Below, in pieces: positions 49,401 through 63,126 of a stretch of DNA of 64,000 nucleotides (within the stretch, counting starts at the first letter, position 1; each line of letters opens with the position of its first letter). A program made the position numbers and the translations under genes. Below the pieces are notes generated by a model. The model worked only from the letters and a program-made list of their open reading frames with translations, did not search any database and had not been told where the DNA came from. The DNA is from Gymnogyps californianus. Its lineage: Eukaryota > Chordata > Aves > Accipitriformes > Cathartidae. The DNA lies in NCBI RefSeq assembly GCF_018139145.2, contig NC_059500.1:39599437-39663436 (forward strand). The letters are read 5' to 3'.

Positions 49401-52134
49401 AGTCTCCTTCTGTTGCAGCAGGCTATTCAGCAGAAATAGAAAGCACAGTCAGCATGGTAAGGCCACATTAACTTGCTGAAAATGGGCTCAAAAGCATCTC
49501 TTCTTGGATTAGTTCTATGACTGCAATTCTCATATGAGTCAGCAGCCAGAGAAGTAGGTATTACTTTAGCAACCAAATTATTCCAGAATATGTGAAACAA
49601 AGCCCCTGTTTCTGTTAGCTCAGGCTCAGTTGCCCTTCCTGTTACTTCTGCACTGTGTACGTGAGTTATGATGACGCACCACACAAAATCAGAGCAAGGT
49701 CTTTAGAAGTGGCCATTCCTTTCTACAGTCCTTTCATGCCACCACTGAACATGGCTGTACATAACTCTCTATTATCTCTGTGTACAGATAACCAAACAAA
49801 TGCTACATTTATAAAATCATTCACATTATAAGAAACTATACCTCTTGTCAAATACAAACCATTAATGCTACGTTACTCAACTATGCCCTCAGATCACATG
49901 GCACATTTAGCAAAAATAATTATTTAAGGGATTGTAGGTTCACAGATGAATTAGTACATCCAAATATGACCCAGAGTAGTCAACAGCACAGAAATGTTAT
50001 TTTCTATATGGGTGTTAGGCTGGGAAAAAAGCCCAATCCTGAAATACCTACAAGTTTTAACCTGAAATCTGAAAAGAAAAATAACCGTAGTGTTCACTTA
50101 TTTTGCAACACATTAAGAGTACTCTATGTGGTATTACTTACTTTTCCTGAAATACATATGATATTGAAACCTATGATATTTGTTTCAACCTCTGAAAGAG
50201 AAATTTATTCCTCAGCACAGCAGTCTCACAATGATTGAGAAACATTATTTCAGGAATGTCCACACCTCACAGTTTGAAATGGCTGCAACCTTTATATTTT
50301 ATTTGATGACAACATCACAGGACTTTAAAAAATGAAGTTTATAAGCAAATATGGAGCAAAATGAGATATTTTTAAATATTCAGGAATGGCTCTCCATGAC
50401 TTGATCTATTTCCAGGTTGCCTCCTGACCTTGCCATGGCACTCAAAAGATGTAGTGAGAAGCTTGAAAGAAAAGAGGAGAAACAAAGAGACTTTCCACAA
50501 GTCCCCAGAGGCATTTTTGCCTCTCCTTTACTTTTCTTTAAATAAACCCTGGTTACAAACTAGAACCATAATTTTTAATACCTCTTGAAAGTGGCCAGAA
50601 ATAGATTGTAGCCTCATGATTACATGGTGGGGAGAGAGGAAAAGAAATACTGTGAGCTACTAAGTCTGCCAATAAAACTTCGAAGCTATGGAAACCTTAT
50701 AATTCTTCCTAAATCCAGTTTTATCATTCAGTTGCTAACAGCAACTACTATTTGTTTGAATGAGCAATAAAAAAGCAGAGCTCCAGCCCACTGCAACTGG
50801 CACTTTGACACAAAATAATGCAGAGGTAACGTGTGTTTTCATACTTACCAGTCTAAATACACCTAAAAGAACAATAATATTCACTTGATGCTGCAGCCAT
50901 CTCCTGACGGGATAACTTCCCATATCATGAGGCAAACACAAATGCACAGAGCTTTAGACCTTCCGGTTACGTTGTCATCTCTCAGTGACAACCACACAAT
51001 CAGAGGCTCATCAAGCTCTTGAGGCTCTGGGTGGGCACAAGGACCAACTCCACAGCAGCACCTGCTATAAATGCTGTCTCCTTGCCTTCTAAAAATGGTC
51101 ACAGCACATGCTGGAGTTTGCATGCTCTGTAACAGCTGGTTTCACACAAAAATGAGTTTCTGCTAATGCAACTGCAACACAGCAGGAATTTTGTTTTGAT
51201 GCATGATTTACTATGTATGTAAAGAATCAAGAGTTTTGGAAAAACACGGATGAACTTTAAATTACTTAGAAGAATTCACATCTTCCCAAAGTAGAAAACT
51301 ACTGTTTTTGAAAGCTGATAAACACAGTCCCCTCCTCTTCGTTTCTAGGACAAAACAAAATGACAGTATTCAAAGTTATCACACTCAAGCAAAGCAGAAG
51401 GCCTGTCCTGACAACTTTTCAGTTTTACAGCAAAACACTGCTTAGACTTGATGACTCAGATAAGGTAGTATACTTGGAGCACCAAAATCAGCAAGTTCTA
51501 AGTTTATACCAATTTCAGACTAGAATAAGAAGATTCATGCACAAAGTAAATCATGCTCTCCTCTCATCACACTCTGAACAGGACACAGCAGCAAAGCCAA
51601 CAAGAAACAAGTCTGTATTGGTCGACAACTGTGCATAATCCGGGTACTGTATTTCATTTAAAAAACAGCAAGTTTTGACGCATAATGCAGTCAAGTGTCC
51701 ATAAACCTCACTCAACAAAGGACATTCAAGAACAAAGAGATGGTAATTTTTAGTGTCAACCTGGAATCAGCCAACCACTCCAGATACAAGAGGCTCCACT
51801 GCCAACTCTTTTGGGCCACCTCTCTTTTAATGAGGTAGAATTTCAGATGCAACACCCTGCCCCATAAAAATCAAAATCAAAACCAAACCCCTATTTTCAA
51901 GCAGAAAGCCATTTTACAGAACTTCCATTTACCTGCCACTGGAATAGTCACAATTAAACACTTTACAGTGTCAGCTGAAGAGGATAGAGAACAACTTGGG
52001 TTTCCATCCTCAGGTTCCAGTGTGATCAGCTTCAGCATAAAAAAATCCCTCCACTAATAAAGAAAGAGTACAATGAAGCAGGAAAACCCTGGTGGTTTCC
52101 ATCAGCCCAAACAACACTGAAAGATACAGAAGAA

Positions 52135-52149
52135 TTTTTTTTTTTTTTT
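52135..52149. repeat. Poly(T) tract
   Basis: A run of 15 T in the intron. No neighbouring retroposed gene was recognised. Confidence 0.85.
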
Positions 52150-55100
52150 GGACAGAGGGGAAAGAGACCAAACTGAGGGGGCTCCTACATTTGGAGCAAG
52201 AAGAACTCCATGGAATAAATTGAAAGTTGTTTCCCAAAGTCATTGCTGATACTAAGGCCATTGACATAAAACTTCATTTTATGTCAGTAGCATAGAGAGG
52301 AACAAAGAAATAATTCAAGAATAGGTCTTCCTGCTTTGACATCAAAACAGAGCTGGAACTACGAAACACTGCTTAACAGTCAAGCTCTGGACAGGAGTGT
52401 TTTCCAGTGCTTAATTCTGAATACGTTGATATTCAAAGCACACCTTCCACACCCTCTTTTACAGACATTCCCTATGCAAAAAGAGGTTTGAAATAATGCA
52501 CACGAGTCAAACCATAACATATTACATAGAGGAAAGAAACAGCCATAGAATACAGTGGGTAGTATTGCGCTGTTCAGCCTATGGGGCAAAGGAACACAAG
52601 CCATGAAAACACAGTATCTATTCTCACATGAACAATTAAAATATAAAAAACCTTAGGCATTTTTAAAAAATTCCACGGCCACACTTGCAAAGTGATAAGT
52701 AATAAAACTATATTTTTTTCCTTTCACCTTCACACAACATTATGTTATGAAAAAAGCTTGCAAATGGTTCACCTACAATTAAGATCCATTTCTGGATGGA
52801 ATCATTACTCACTGACTCCCCATTTCACAGAGAATCTGGTACGTTTTGTCATGGCAGAAAAGTACACCAAAGTTGAGTGAACTAAAATAACCTGTTGAAC
52901 AGCCACTGGTCAGGACTGAACTCACTGCTTCATGGGAGGCCATGGGAGACCTGTCATCTCATTCTGTCCGAGACCACCAGCACACTGGATCGAAGTATCA
53001 TTTTCTTCATGAGTTTTCCCACTCATTGACATTCCTCCACCCACCCACCCAGCCCAGTAAGTTCTGCCTAAAATTGCAAATCCTAAAACAACTTCTTTAG
53101 CAAAAGTTTTGGCATTTTCCCCACGGGTTTCTGCTCCAAGCTTTACGACTCAAAACATATGCTGACCATACTCGAGCAGAGTAGCACCGTACTGTTTCTC
53201 TAAATCTCCTCTACAGTATGAATTAGGTAGAGTTTTATTTATGTCCCAACTTAAAGGGTGGGCATTGTTGACACACATTTTACACGTGCCGCAGTGATGC
53301 TGTTCTGCTATGCACATGCCAAATTCTACCACAGAGATGGCTGGCTGTCAATCACAGTTGAAGAGGTGTCTGAAGTTAAGTTTTTTCTTCTGAACATCAA
53401 AGATGCTGAGATCTTGCAACTGGACTATGAAGTTTTGGTACACAACTAAAGCACTGCTTCAGGGTAAAATAAAGAGTTATTGTTGTCTAAATGCATCAGT
53501 TAACCTTCAGACCACAGCACAAACAGACTCTTGTCAGATTCTGCATCTTTATACAAAGCAAATAGTTAGCTTAGATGCCAAAAAAGCTGCCAGGGAAGGC
53601 AAAGAATCATGAAAGGAACTAAAAATTAACAATGACTGTTCTTTGCAGGAGGGACAAAGGGATAATGACAAGACCATGCAACTTCTAAGCACCACATTTT
53701 ATTTCAAGATATTATGTGCCTGAGCTTAAGAGATGGTGTGAACATTGAGCATATCTAAATATTTACCGGTCTACCTGAAATTATTCATTTTCTGTGTTAA
53801 AATGCTCAGGGCTGTACTTCATTTCCACCTAACCCCCCAATCCCTTCCAGTGCTGAAATCAATGTTCCTTGGAAAATGGATACAGCAGACACTTTTTAAA
53901 GCACTGTCTATTAATAAATCAATGGACATCTGTATTTTCTGCCTTCTCTTCCTTCTTAGGAAACCACTGTTGTGCAGTGGAAAATGTTATGCTGTATTGA
54001 GGTACTCTATAGGCTCAGTTCTACATTGCCTTCAGCTCCTACAGGAGAATTAAGAACACTGCACAGATGCTCAGTATGTGAAAGACTTTTGGATTACCTG
54101 AAAACAAAAGGGAAGTATTGACACCACTGCTACTGCTGTCAGGATGAACAATGTCACCCAGTATACATTTGTAATACTGGTTATAAATTTGGCATCAATC
54201 CAAAACCAACATGCTTAAGACGAAGTGAACTGGGCTCATTGCACAAGGCTGTGTGTCGTGAAAAGACTTGATGGGCACTGTAACGTTTCATTTTTCCTGC
54301 TGAAATTTTTCAGAAAAGAAGAAGGACTATATCAACATCTCCTATCCTAAAACTTAAAATTTGAGTGAAATGGTTTCACTGTGAAATCAAAAAGAAATTT
54401 ACACAAGACAGATTCTTTCATATCAGATGCATTACTTTGAAGAAAAAAAAGATCACCAGATCTGATCAATACAAATTTTCAGCACTGCTCAGCAAAGCAG
54501 AGTGAGGAAGTGCATATAGTTCTCAACAGCAAACACTCCAGCACAGTTTCACTTTTAAAATCACAAACTAATGTCTGATCATAGCATTTTACAGACACCA
54601 AATAAAAATTTATTTGCTATACTTTCCATTTACCCAATGGTTCTCTCAGGTAGATCGGTCAGGCTTGTCTCACAATCCATGCCAGAGATCAAACTCTATC
54701 CTTCAGACAGTCACTTAATGAGATTCAAGAGGAACTGAGTAAATACATCTGATTATTTTAAAATTTAGGTTCAAGATTGATTTTCTTCTATGTATTTTAC
54801 TTTCAGAGGCTATTACACATCATTCTTCCTGACATGGAAAATATTGCCAAACTACACAGTCAAAGCTGGAAATCTTCCAATGCATGATGTATCTATCGTA
54901 CCACTATGTGCAACAGCTCTTTACAACAGATGCAACTACTCTGTACAACAGCACCAAGCATTACCAAGGTTCTCCCTGTACTCCTGCAGAGGCACTGAAT
55001 TCCCTCCTTTGCAAGAAAGGGAGTAATCTATAGCCTCTTCTCCCCGCCCCGCACTGATTTTAGAAAGCTGAGCCTGATCTTTGAAGGACTCGCCTTCATC

Positions 55101-58100
55101 AGCTGGAAGACAGTTGATGCTGTACACTGGGTGGAAAATAAGAACAACAAAGATCACCATCATTGCACGACCTCTTGGCCTGCAAAGCAATAAAACATAC
55201 TGCACTCAGAATCTGCCAGCTGACATAACTACAGGGTGCTTCTGTGATGAATGTAAGGATTGATTTAAAGCAGTTGTTCTTCACATCGTATGTGCATATT
55301 ACAAGGGAGAAGCATATTAGGACAGCTCTCCCACCCAGATGAGAAAGAGAGGCAGAGAGACAAAAAAGTAAGAAAGAGAACAAAAGACAAATGCCAACAG
55401 AGGGCCAAACAAACAGAGGGCCAGATGGTGACTGCAAACCCCAAATCTTTGTTAAATTCCCTGTGTCTATTAGATCCTCAGAGAATGAAAGGATTGGATG
55501 AGAAGAACAGGCATAAGATCTTCCTTCTGATCTTGTTCTTTTCCATTCGCTGCTATTAGCTTAATAAGTTTAATCGTTCATACCATGGAAAACCACAGCA
55601 AGGGCTGGGGGAAGCTACTCAAGCCACTTCTTTCCTGAGTTCTGTAAGGAAACTTGGAAGGAAGATGTGTACTCACGAAAGAACAGCCTGTAAGCTCTGA
55701 CAATTTATGAAAGCTTGCTAACATGGAAAATACTGGGGGGAAAAAAGAAAATGGAAGGATCTCAGCTGACTTAAATGGTCACTGATCTACTCTTCCTGAC
55801 AGCTGCAACAGTCCATGACAGCCAGAGATGTGCCTCTTGAAAATAAAGAGTAAAAACTTTCACAGTTGTGATGCATGTAAACACACACCACCCATATGCA
55901 CATATGTAGCTTACAACAAAATACCTGGAGAGAAACAGTATTTTCTTCCTCATCCATATGGTGCCAGAGAAAGATATGAATCAGCACACTAAAGATCCTA
56001 GAACAGAGTTAATGCAATTACCAAGCATGAGAATGAAGATTTTTCTGTCCTAAGGTTGTGCACAACGTCAAACAGAGCCTGCTTCACAGGCCACTGTCGT
56101 TTCAGGGGGAACAAGAGAGATAGGCACACTTGCTCCATCCATACAGACGATGTAAGATTACTAGGTTCCTGCTATCATGGGCTGCCAGTTGTTTTACCCA
56201 AAGTCACTAAGAATGTTAGCTTGTCTCTGTCTCTTCCGCTTTTCCGTCATATGCCAAAGTTCACGTCAGGGAACCAGATGACTGGTAAAACTTAAGAAGA
56301 TTATATAGTAAAAGCCCTGCCCAACCAGGCTTTCCCTGAAGAGGAAGTTAAGTAAAACAAGCTACACTTGTCACAGCATTTTTAGCTACACAGCAGCAAA
56401 CCAGATGAACCAAGAGTAAATTAAAAATTAAGTGATTTGTGTTACTTTTCTGCAAGTTAAAGAAATAGGGTTTTTTTCATTACCAAAGTATAATTCATCT
56501 TAACTAATGATGCACACACAGCACATTTAATTGACTACCTGAACTACTAGACTATGAGAGAAGTAATGTACCTAAACAAGCTGGGAGGAGCTTCCACCTG
56601 TGTTTTAAATTGGTGTGTAAGACAGTCTGAAAAATACTTCTGTCTAGCTAATAATATTATTCACATGCACTCTGTGGGAGAGGCCAAGCAGCGTGCTTCG
56701 AAATTGGCTCAGGAGTCTTAGTTCAGCTTTGGAGATGGCATGAGTTTTATAATGACTGGACAACCTGGGTGGAGCTCAACACTGATTCTGTCTGAATGAA
56801 TCCACATTCAGCATAACTTAATTGAGTCCCCAGACTCGAATACCCTTTTTCACAATGCTGAAAGAACACACCCCACACCACCTGATCTGACTTTTCTCAA
56901 AATTGTATTCACAAATAAAAACTAGGAAATATATTACTAGCAGTTTTTGCATTCCCTTTAATCCCCTCGCAAGATATTTCAACAGTTAGCCCTAGATCCT
57001 AAACTAACATAAGGACCTCATCAGAATGTAATCACTACCTTTGTATTTGTCCTATCATACATGGCTTTGCCTGATCACATTATGTTATTCTATTTGAGGC
57101 ATGAAAAAGCAAAATATGTGGTCAGGAAGTCTTGTTCATGAAACACTCTGCAGTGAAAAAAGAGCACCGAGTTGCTAACATCGCAACAAATAAAATTGTA
57201 TTTTCCCCATATACAGCTTTACATGCAGTAACTGCATGCTACATAAGGCACTGGTGCAATACAAACAGTAGCAACATCACCAAACAGTTTTGAACAATCT
57301 CCAATACTCATCTTTTTTCAAAGGTCTTTATTTTTGTGCTCGTGTATCATTCCTGAAAAAGTACTACAAAGTACAGGAAGGGATGGATAGTGAGTCTTTG
57401 AAGCTGGAAGATAAAGCCGGTAATGTATGGCCAACCAGCCCATTCAGGAGCAGAGGTCTACAGGTCATAGGCTGGGAATCACCACATTGTGTGTTCTTTG
57501 TGATACCCATTGAAATAGCTATTGCAGACATCTGTACTGAATGCAATTATTATGTTGAATCATTTGTAGACAACCTAAGGTGAATTAGTTTGCCTAAAGG
57601 CATTCAGTTCATCAGCATCAAAAGCAGAAACAGACTTGCACATCCTGATTCCTAGTTGCGGGTGCACCCAACATCCTACCTGTCCCTTTGACACTACTAT
57701 ACGAGAATGATAAGGTTGCACGAGCAAGAGCTTCGCTTCATCACAGTGGAGCATCGTGTAGCAAAACTGTGTTGTTCCAGAAGCATAAGAATCCATGTAG
57801 TCCAGGTTTCCCCTGGATGTGTGTCCTGTGGTTGACTGTAAACTCACCTGAAGTTTATTCAGGTACTTCTAGGGCCTTTTTACAGAGAGATTCCCTGTGT
57901 CTAAAAAATCCCAAGCTCTCTGTCAACTGCATTACTTACTGACTCTCCTTCCTCTATCTGGCTAGAGTTTACAGCATTAGTTGTCTTTGACATCTGTCTT
58001 TGTCATACTTGATTTTAAAAAGTCAGGTTACTGGAGAAAACATATGGATAAACACATATGCACCGAAATTAGCTTTATGTGAGCATATGTGATAGGAAAC

Positions 58101-61099
58101 AAGACTAAAATAATCTTCGATCCTTTTAGGAGGTGAAAGACAGCATCTATAAAATCTCTGAACAGCAACTATTAATACCACAATATCACAAGCCCAGCCC
58201 CTGCAGTTACCAAAGGAATTTCCTGGGAGCTGATCAGCTTTCTTCCTCTCCTCTGAAATTACACGGGAATGTCCTTGAAGCAAATATATCATTGTAGGAA
58301 ACAATTAAGGAAAAGGGCAAAGGGGAAGAAAGAATGATTTACGTAATTTAGATAAAACATTCAGTGTAAGTGAGCTTGTGGTTGCTATTCAAAGCTATGT
58401 AGCGGCAGAGGACTCAATTTTCAGATCTAACCTCTTCTCTGGTAGCAGTGCTGGAGAAGCACGAGGTAGGCCAGTGCCTGGACTTTAGCAGACAGGAGAG
58501 AAAAACCTGGGTGGCACTAGGGTGACTTCTCAAGTCAACTGAGGCATGAGCTACCAGCTGTTCACAGTTCTACACCCCAGAGGATCTTAAGGCTGAAGAA
58601 TCCAGCCTAGCCTGAACACAGCCAGCAACTCCAGGGGCTGTAAGATCATGCCTTGACATCCTGTATTGTGTATGCAACGCCATCCTCCCTGAAAAAAAGA
58701 GGAATACTGAATGTGGAAAATTATTTGGCAGTTGGTATTCAGCAGCTCAGAAGAAAATAATTGGAGTAAGCCAGGTAGAGTAACAAGGATACTACTGAAC
58801 TAATGCAAACTTTTCTAACAGTAAGTAAAAACAAAAAAACCCAACCAAAACCCCTGAAACCTACCCACTAGTAATACACAAATGGGATTCTACTAGTTCA
58901 GAAAAAACAATAGTATTACTAATGCTAGTGAGCATTATGGTTTTAGGGGAAGTAGGTTCTTTTAGATGAATCTGATTTCATTCTGTGTGAGTTGGGTAAA
59001 ATATCTTGGCTAACGGCCAGTGGGGAACCATCTGTGAACAGAGATATTTGCAGAGGTGATCTGTGAGGCCATACACACAACTCCTCCACTCAGGGGAAGG
59101 GAAGCCTCACAGGACTCTACACAGAGCCACCTACTTCACTGAGGACCATCGTCCAGCTAAGGATGCAGAAGCTCCATAGTTGTCCCTCCAGAGCTTACAC
59201 AGAGCTGCACTGTTTAATCTGGAAAAGGTACAGTCCAGGGGAACCTCCAGGACACCCAGGAAAGTTCCTTCACTCTAACAACCGCCACGGCAAAACAAAC
59301 ACGATGGCAGAAGAATTCAGAGCCGCTGTCTCAGCAACAGTCAGCAGGAGAAAACTTGCTAAAAACCAGGAAAGGCAGATGAGATGGAGGAACTGTTAAG
59401 AAGGAAGAATGATTTGTCTAAACTGTAATCTCCTTCTTTCATAGAAGCCTATCTAAAGCTGGCTTAAATAAAGAACAGCATCTTGTGCAGACCACTGAGC
59501 AGAAACACTCTCCCAGAAGCATGCATATCTGGCACACAGATGTCTGATCTGGTACATGTTGGCCCAAACCTTTGCAGTTAACCTATCATTTTGTCTGCAG
59601 TGTTACAGATGTGAAACACTAAGTGTTTTTTCTATGAAAGCAAAGTACTGACTGTATCTGTAAAGAACTATGAAAAGCAATCCCAGTCACTAGGCATACC
59701 TATTCCTACAGCCATACTACTGTAATGTGGCTGGACAGACCATCCCCTGTTATCCTACACTAACCTCTCAAAACTGATCTTTCTAATATTGCTAAATGAC
59801 GTGGTATTTCTGCACTGTGGAAGAAGATCCAGAAACTGCTGGATGCAGCCATTCTATCCATATACGCTGCACGGGTCTCAGAACAATTTACATTGCTTAT
59901 GTCTAACCACTGTAATTTGAAAGGCACAAACACTGAACCTACAGCAGATTACTGGAGGAGCTCAGTCACTTTCCTGTGTATGCAACTGAATTTCTCAATA
60001 TTTTCAAGACTGGGAAAAATTAAAAAATAAAACATTAGCTAATGTATTTAGGCATTTAAATTACTCTTCCATGACCTTTTAAAATAGAAAATTATTTGTC
60101 ATGCCACTGCCAAAATATGGCAGTATGAACATTTATGTAGATGAACTAAAACAATCAGAAAACTATTGAGCTTCTCTGTAAGCTGATGTAGAGCACCAAG
60201 TTCTATATTGTTTTACACCCAGTATAGTGCCATTGCGCTCTTTGGGTTACACGAAGTTTATACCAGTTCACAGTTTTGTAAGAGAAAATGTACATAGTGA
60301 CACTTGCTTTAAACTAGTATAGGTTTATTCCAAGAGTACAACCGGCTTTTTGTTACATGGAATACTGTACTCTAACTTACACAAAGTAGCTCCATTACGT
60401 GGATTATAAAGCATGGAATCACTGAAGCTAAATGTGACATGGGACTAAACAAAACCACTTCATTCAAAACAGATAGTACTTCCCCATCACAGCTGAGGGA
60501 CAGACATGCTTTACTCAAGTCCTCACATTTAATCTCTGAACTCAAAACTAAACTTAAAACAACAAAAAATAATTTAAAAGACCAGATCTGCCAACATTAA
60601 TCCCGTGGCTGCATTCCCAGAACAGTAAAAGTTCGCATACCACTTTTGTAAAAACTTGCACTAATTTCAGCTAAATCTGAGCTCTTCAGTCCTCGTGTCT
60701 TTCACTCCTCTTGAAAAACTGCCAGTCCTTCCATTGGGTTATATTACATGGGGACTGCTGTGGACATGGGCATCACATGCCTGCGAAGAGCTTGCTTAAG
60801 GACTGAAACCCTATGAATAGCACATCGCTACAGAACTATGTTGCCTAGATTTGAAATTGGCCCAGTATTAAAATGTCTGACTGACCAACAAAAGACAAAA
60901 TAAGGTTTGGGCTAAAAAAGCTGCTTTTACTCTTTTATGCACTCTGCTTCACAGAACAGCACGCAACAGCCTCTGCCTTGTGCCTCTCTATATAGACCCC
61001 TGGTACAAACAAAAATGAAAAGTGAAGACTGAGCCTCTGCCTCAAAAAACAGAATTTGTTGAATTTCGAATGAGATTGGGGTTTATGATTTTATTTACC

Positions 61100-61118
61100 C
61101 TCTTCTTCTTCTTCTTTT
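61100..61118. repeat. (CTT)n microsatellite
   Basis: About five CTT units. The reverse strand reads as a lysine-rich open stretch, but it has no acceptor and is not an exon. Confidence 0.8.
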
Positions 61119-62381
61119 CATAAAGGTCATAATTTAAAAACAAAAATAAGTATCTACTGACATTTAAGCAGAAGGACTTTAAGTCAGGCCAAGCGGCCCA
61201 TTAAAATATAACCAAGTTACTATCAGTCCATGATGGAGGAGTGCCTGCTAATGATCCATTCTATGAAAACCTACCATCAATAATGTGTATTGCTGATTGA
61301 CAACGCAGTATTTGTGGATTTTCATTGTCCTGTGGATACATGCACAAAATATTAAAAGCTTCAGTTTTGTGACTTCCAAGAGATAAGGGGGAAGGGGAAA
61401 GGGAAAACAGTGATAGTTTAGGGCCAGAACCTAGGAAAGAGCAGACTTGGCATTTTTTCTGGTATTTATCTTAAAGTTTCCTCCCCGAAGTCATGCAATT
61501 TATCGACCTGATCACTTCAGAGCATAGAAATTGGTAACATGGGGACTCAAAAAAATATTTAAAAGCTTCCAGCTCCAGTCTTTTAGCATCAGTCGCAGTG
61601 AGGAGCTACAACATACTCCATGCTTGCATGGTACTAGCAGAGCATCCTCTGGAGAACTACTATGGCTACTTCACAGCAGAAAGGGCCAGGCAATAAGGTT
61701 ATGACAGGCTGGCTCTTGGATGCCTTCAGAGTCAGCAGGGAGAAATGCAGGCCCTGCCCACACCCTCTGCACAGCCTCGTGCACCTAAGGACCTGGCCTT
61801 CTACACTTGATGATTATTAACCTTCAAACCACCTGAGCTGTGGGATCATCCTGCACATCTCCCCACACTCTTGAGTGAAGTTTGCTGCGCCCCTAGCATA
61901 CCTTTCGAGAAAGAGCCATCAGGTTGTAAGTGGAGCTCTGCCCACACCCGGCCGTGTGAACCTCCACAGGCAGTGAGCAGGGACAGCTGGCGAGGACATC
62001 AGGTGGGGAGGAAGGAAGCCTTCTGTGGGTGTTGAGTACATTTGCTGTAGACCAACCCACCTTTTCAGAATTAAATCCACATCCTCTACCGTCACAGACC
62101 CAAATGTGTGTGTGGTCCTACTCAAGCCTAGTTACCTTGCTGAAACATAGATGGCACAGGAAAAGACATGGTTCTTGCAGAGCACCAAGCAAGGACTTAA
62201 AAGGGATTAATCATGCTTTCCCAACAAGGTCAAAAAAGCAGTATTATCAAATTTCTTTTAAAAACCACCTCTTTTAAACTAAAAAAGTTATAATGAAACC
62301 AATTAAAAATTGACAATCATATTTCTTAAAACACAGCATTTTTTTTCAGTTTTGCAGGAGGAGAAGGGGGAAAGCCAAATT

Positions 62382-62416
62382 TTATATATATATATATATA
62401 TACATACACACACACT
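62382..62416. repeat. Compound (TA)n-(CA)n microsatellite
   Basis: About ten TA units are followed by TACATA and then a short CA run. Likely length-polymorphic. Confidence 0.9.
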
Positions 62417-63093
62417 GTGCATTCTTTAAGAAGATAAATAAGATCTTAGAGAAAGCTTCCCCCAGGAAGCTGAGAGGAAATCAAAACTTGACTAGAGCTC
62501 TTTGTCAATCCCATTCCATTAATACGGTTACATTTCTTTAAGAAGGCTATACTTCTTGTACCGTATGTTCTTCCAGCATTTTGCTTTCACCTACACATTT
62601 TGCCTTCCCAAGCCATAGCTTCAGACTTGTATTTTTCCACTATAAACTGACATCAACCCAAAACCTGCCCCTTAAGTATTCAAGGGCATGTAGGCACGAA
62701 AAAAATATTGTTCTCCTAAGCAGGCTGGGCGTGGTATTTGAATGTTGTACATTCTTTCAGCTAATTGAAAATTATATCTCTCTTTTTAAAGGTTCAGTAA
62801 ACAAATGGCTTGGCAAAAAGACACTGAGAAATAAGCCAGGAATACCTATTTCAAATAACTTTTATTTCAAGTATGCCATTAATACATATGTTGATACACA
62901 ACAGAATTTCTGCTGCTGTAAGCCAACGTCCTCCTTTAAAAGGAAGAGGAAGAAAAATTAGAAAGTAGGGCACTACCAAAACCTAAGAACTCGGCAGTGA
63001 GCCAAAATGGAGATCTGTAAGTACAGCTTTACTAACCTCAGTGCATCACCACAAAATTGAGACCCAGATCAATACAAAGTAACAGAAATTCCT

Positions 63094-63126
63094 TCTTCCC
63101 CCCTCCCCCTTTTTTTTTCTCTCCAG
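63094..63126. repeat. Polypyrimidine tract
   Basis: A long C/T-only run ends in CTCTCCAG, which looks like a plus-strand splice acceptor. No coding sequence follows, and the known gene is on the other strand. Confidence 0.6.

Noticed and set aside
57290..57583. 97-codon plus-strand open frame
   Set aside because: No recognised domain. The frame opposite is also open, and no splice or promoter context was found.
61080..61140. Minus-strand lysine-rich stretch near the CTT repeat, considered as the missing AOPEP basic exon
   Set aside because: The lysines come from the microsatellite, there is no acceptor, and the residues do not fit AOPEP.
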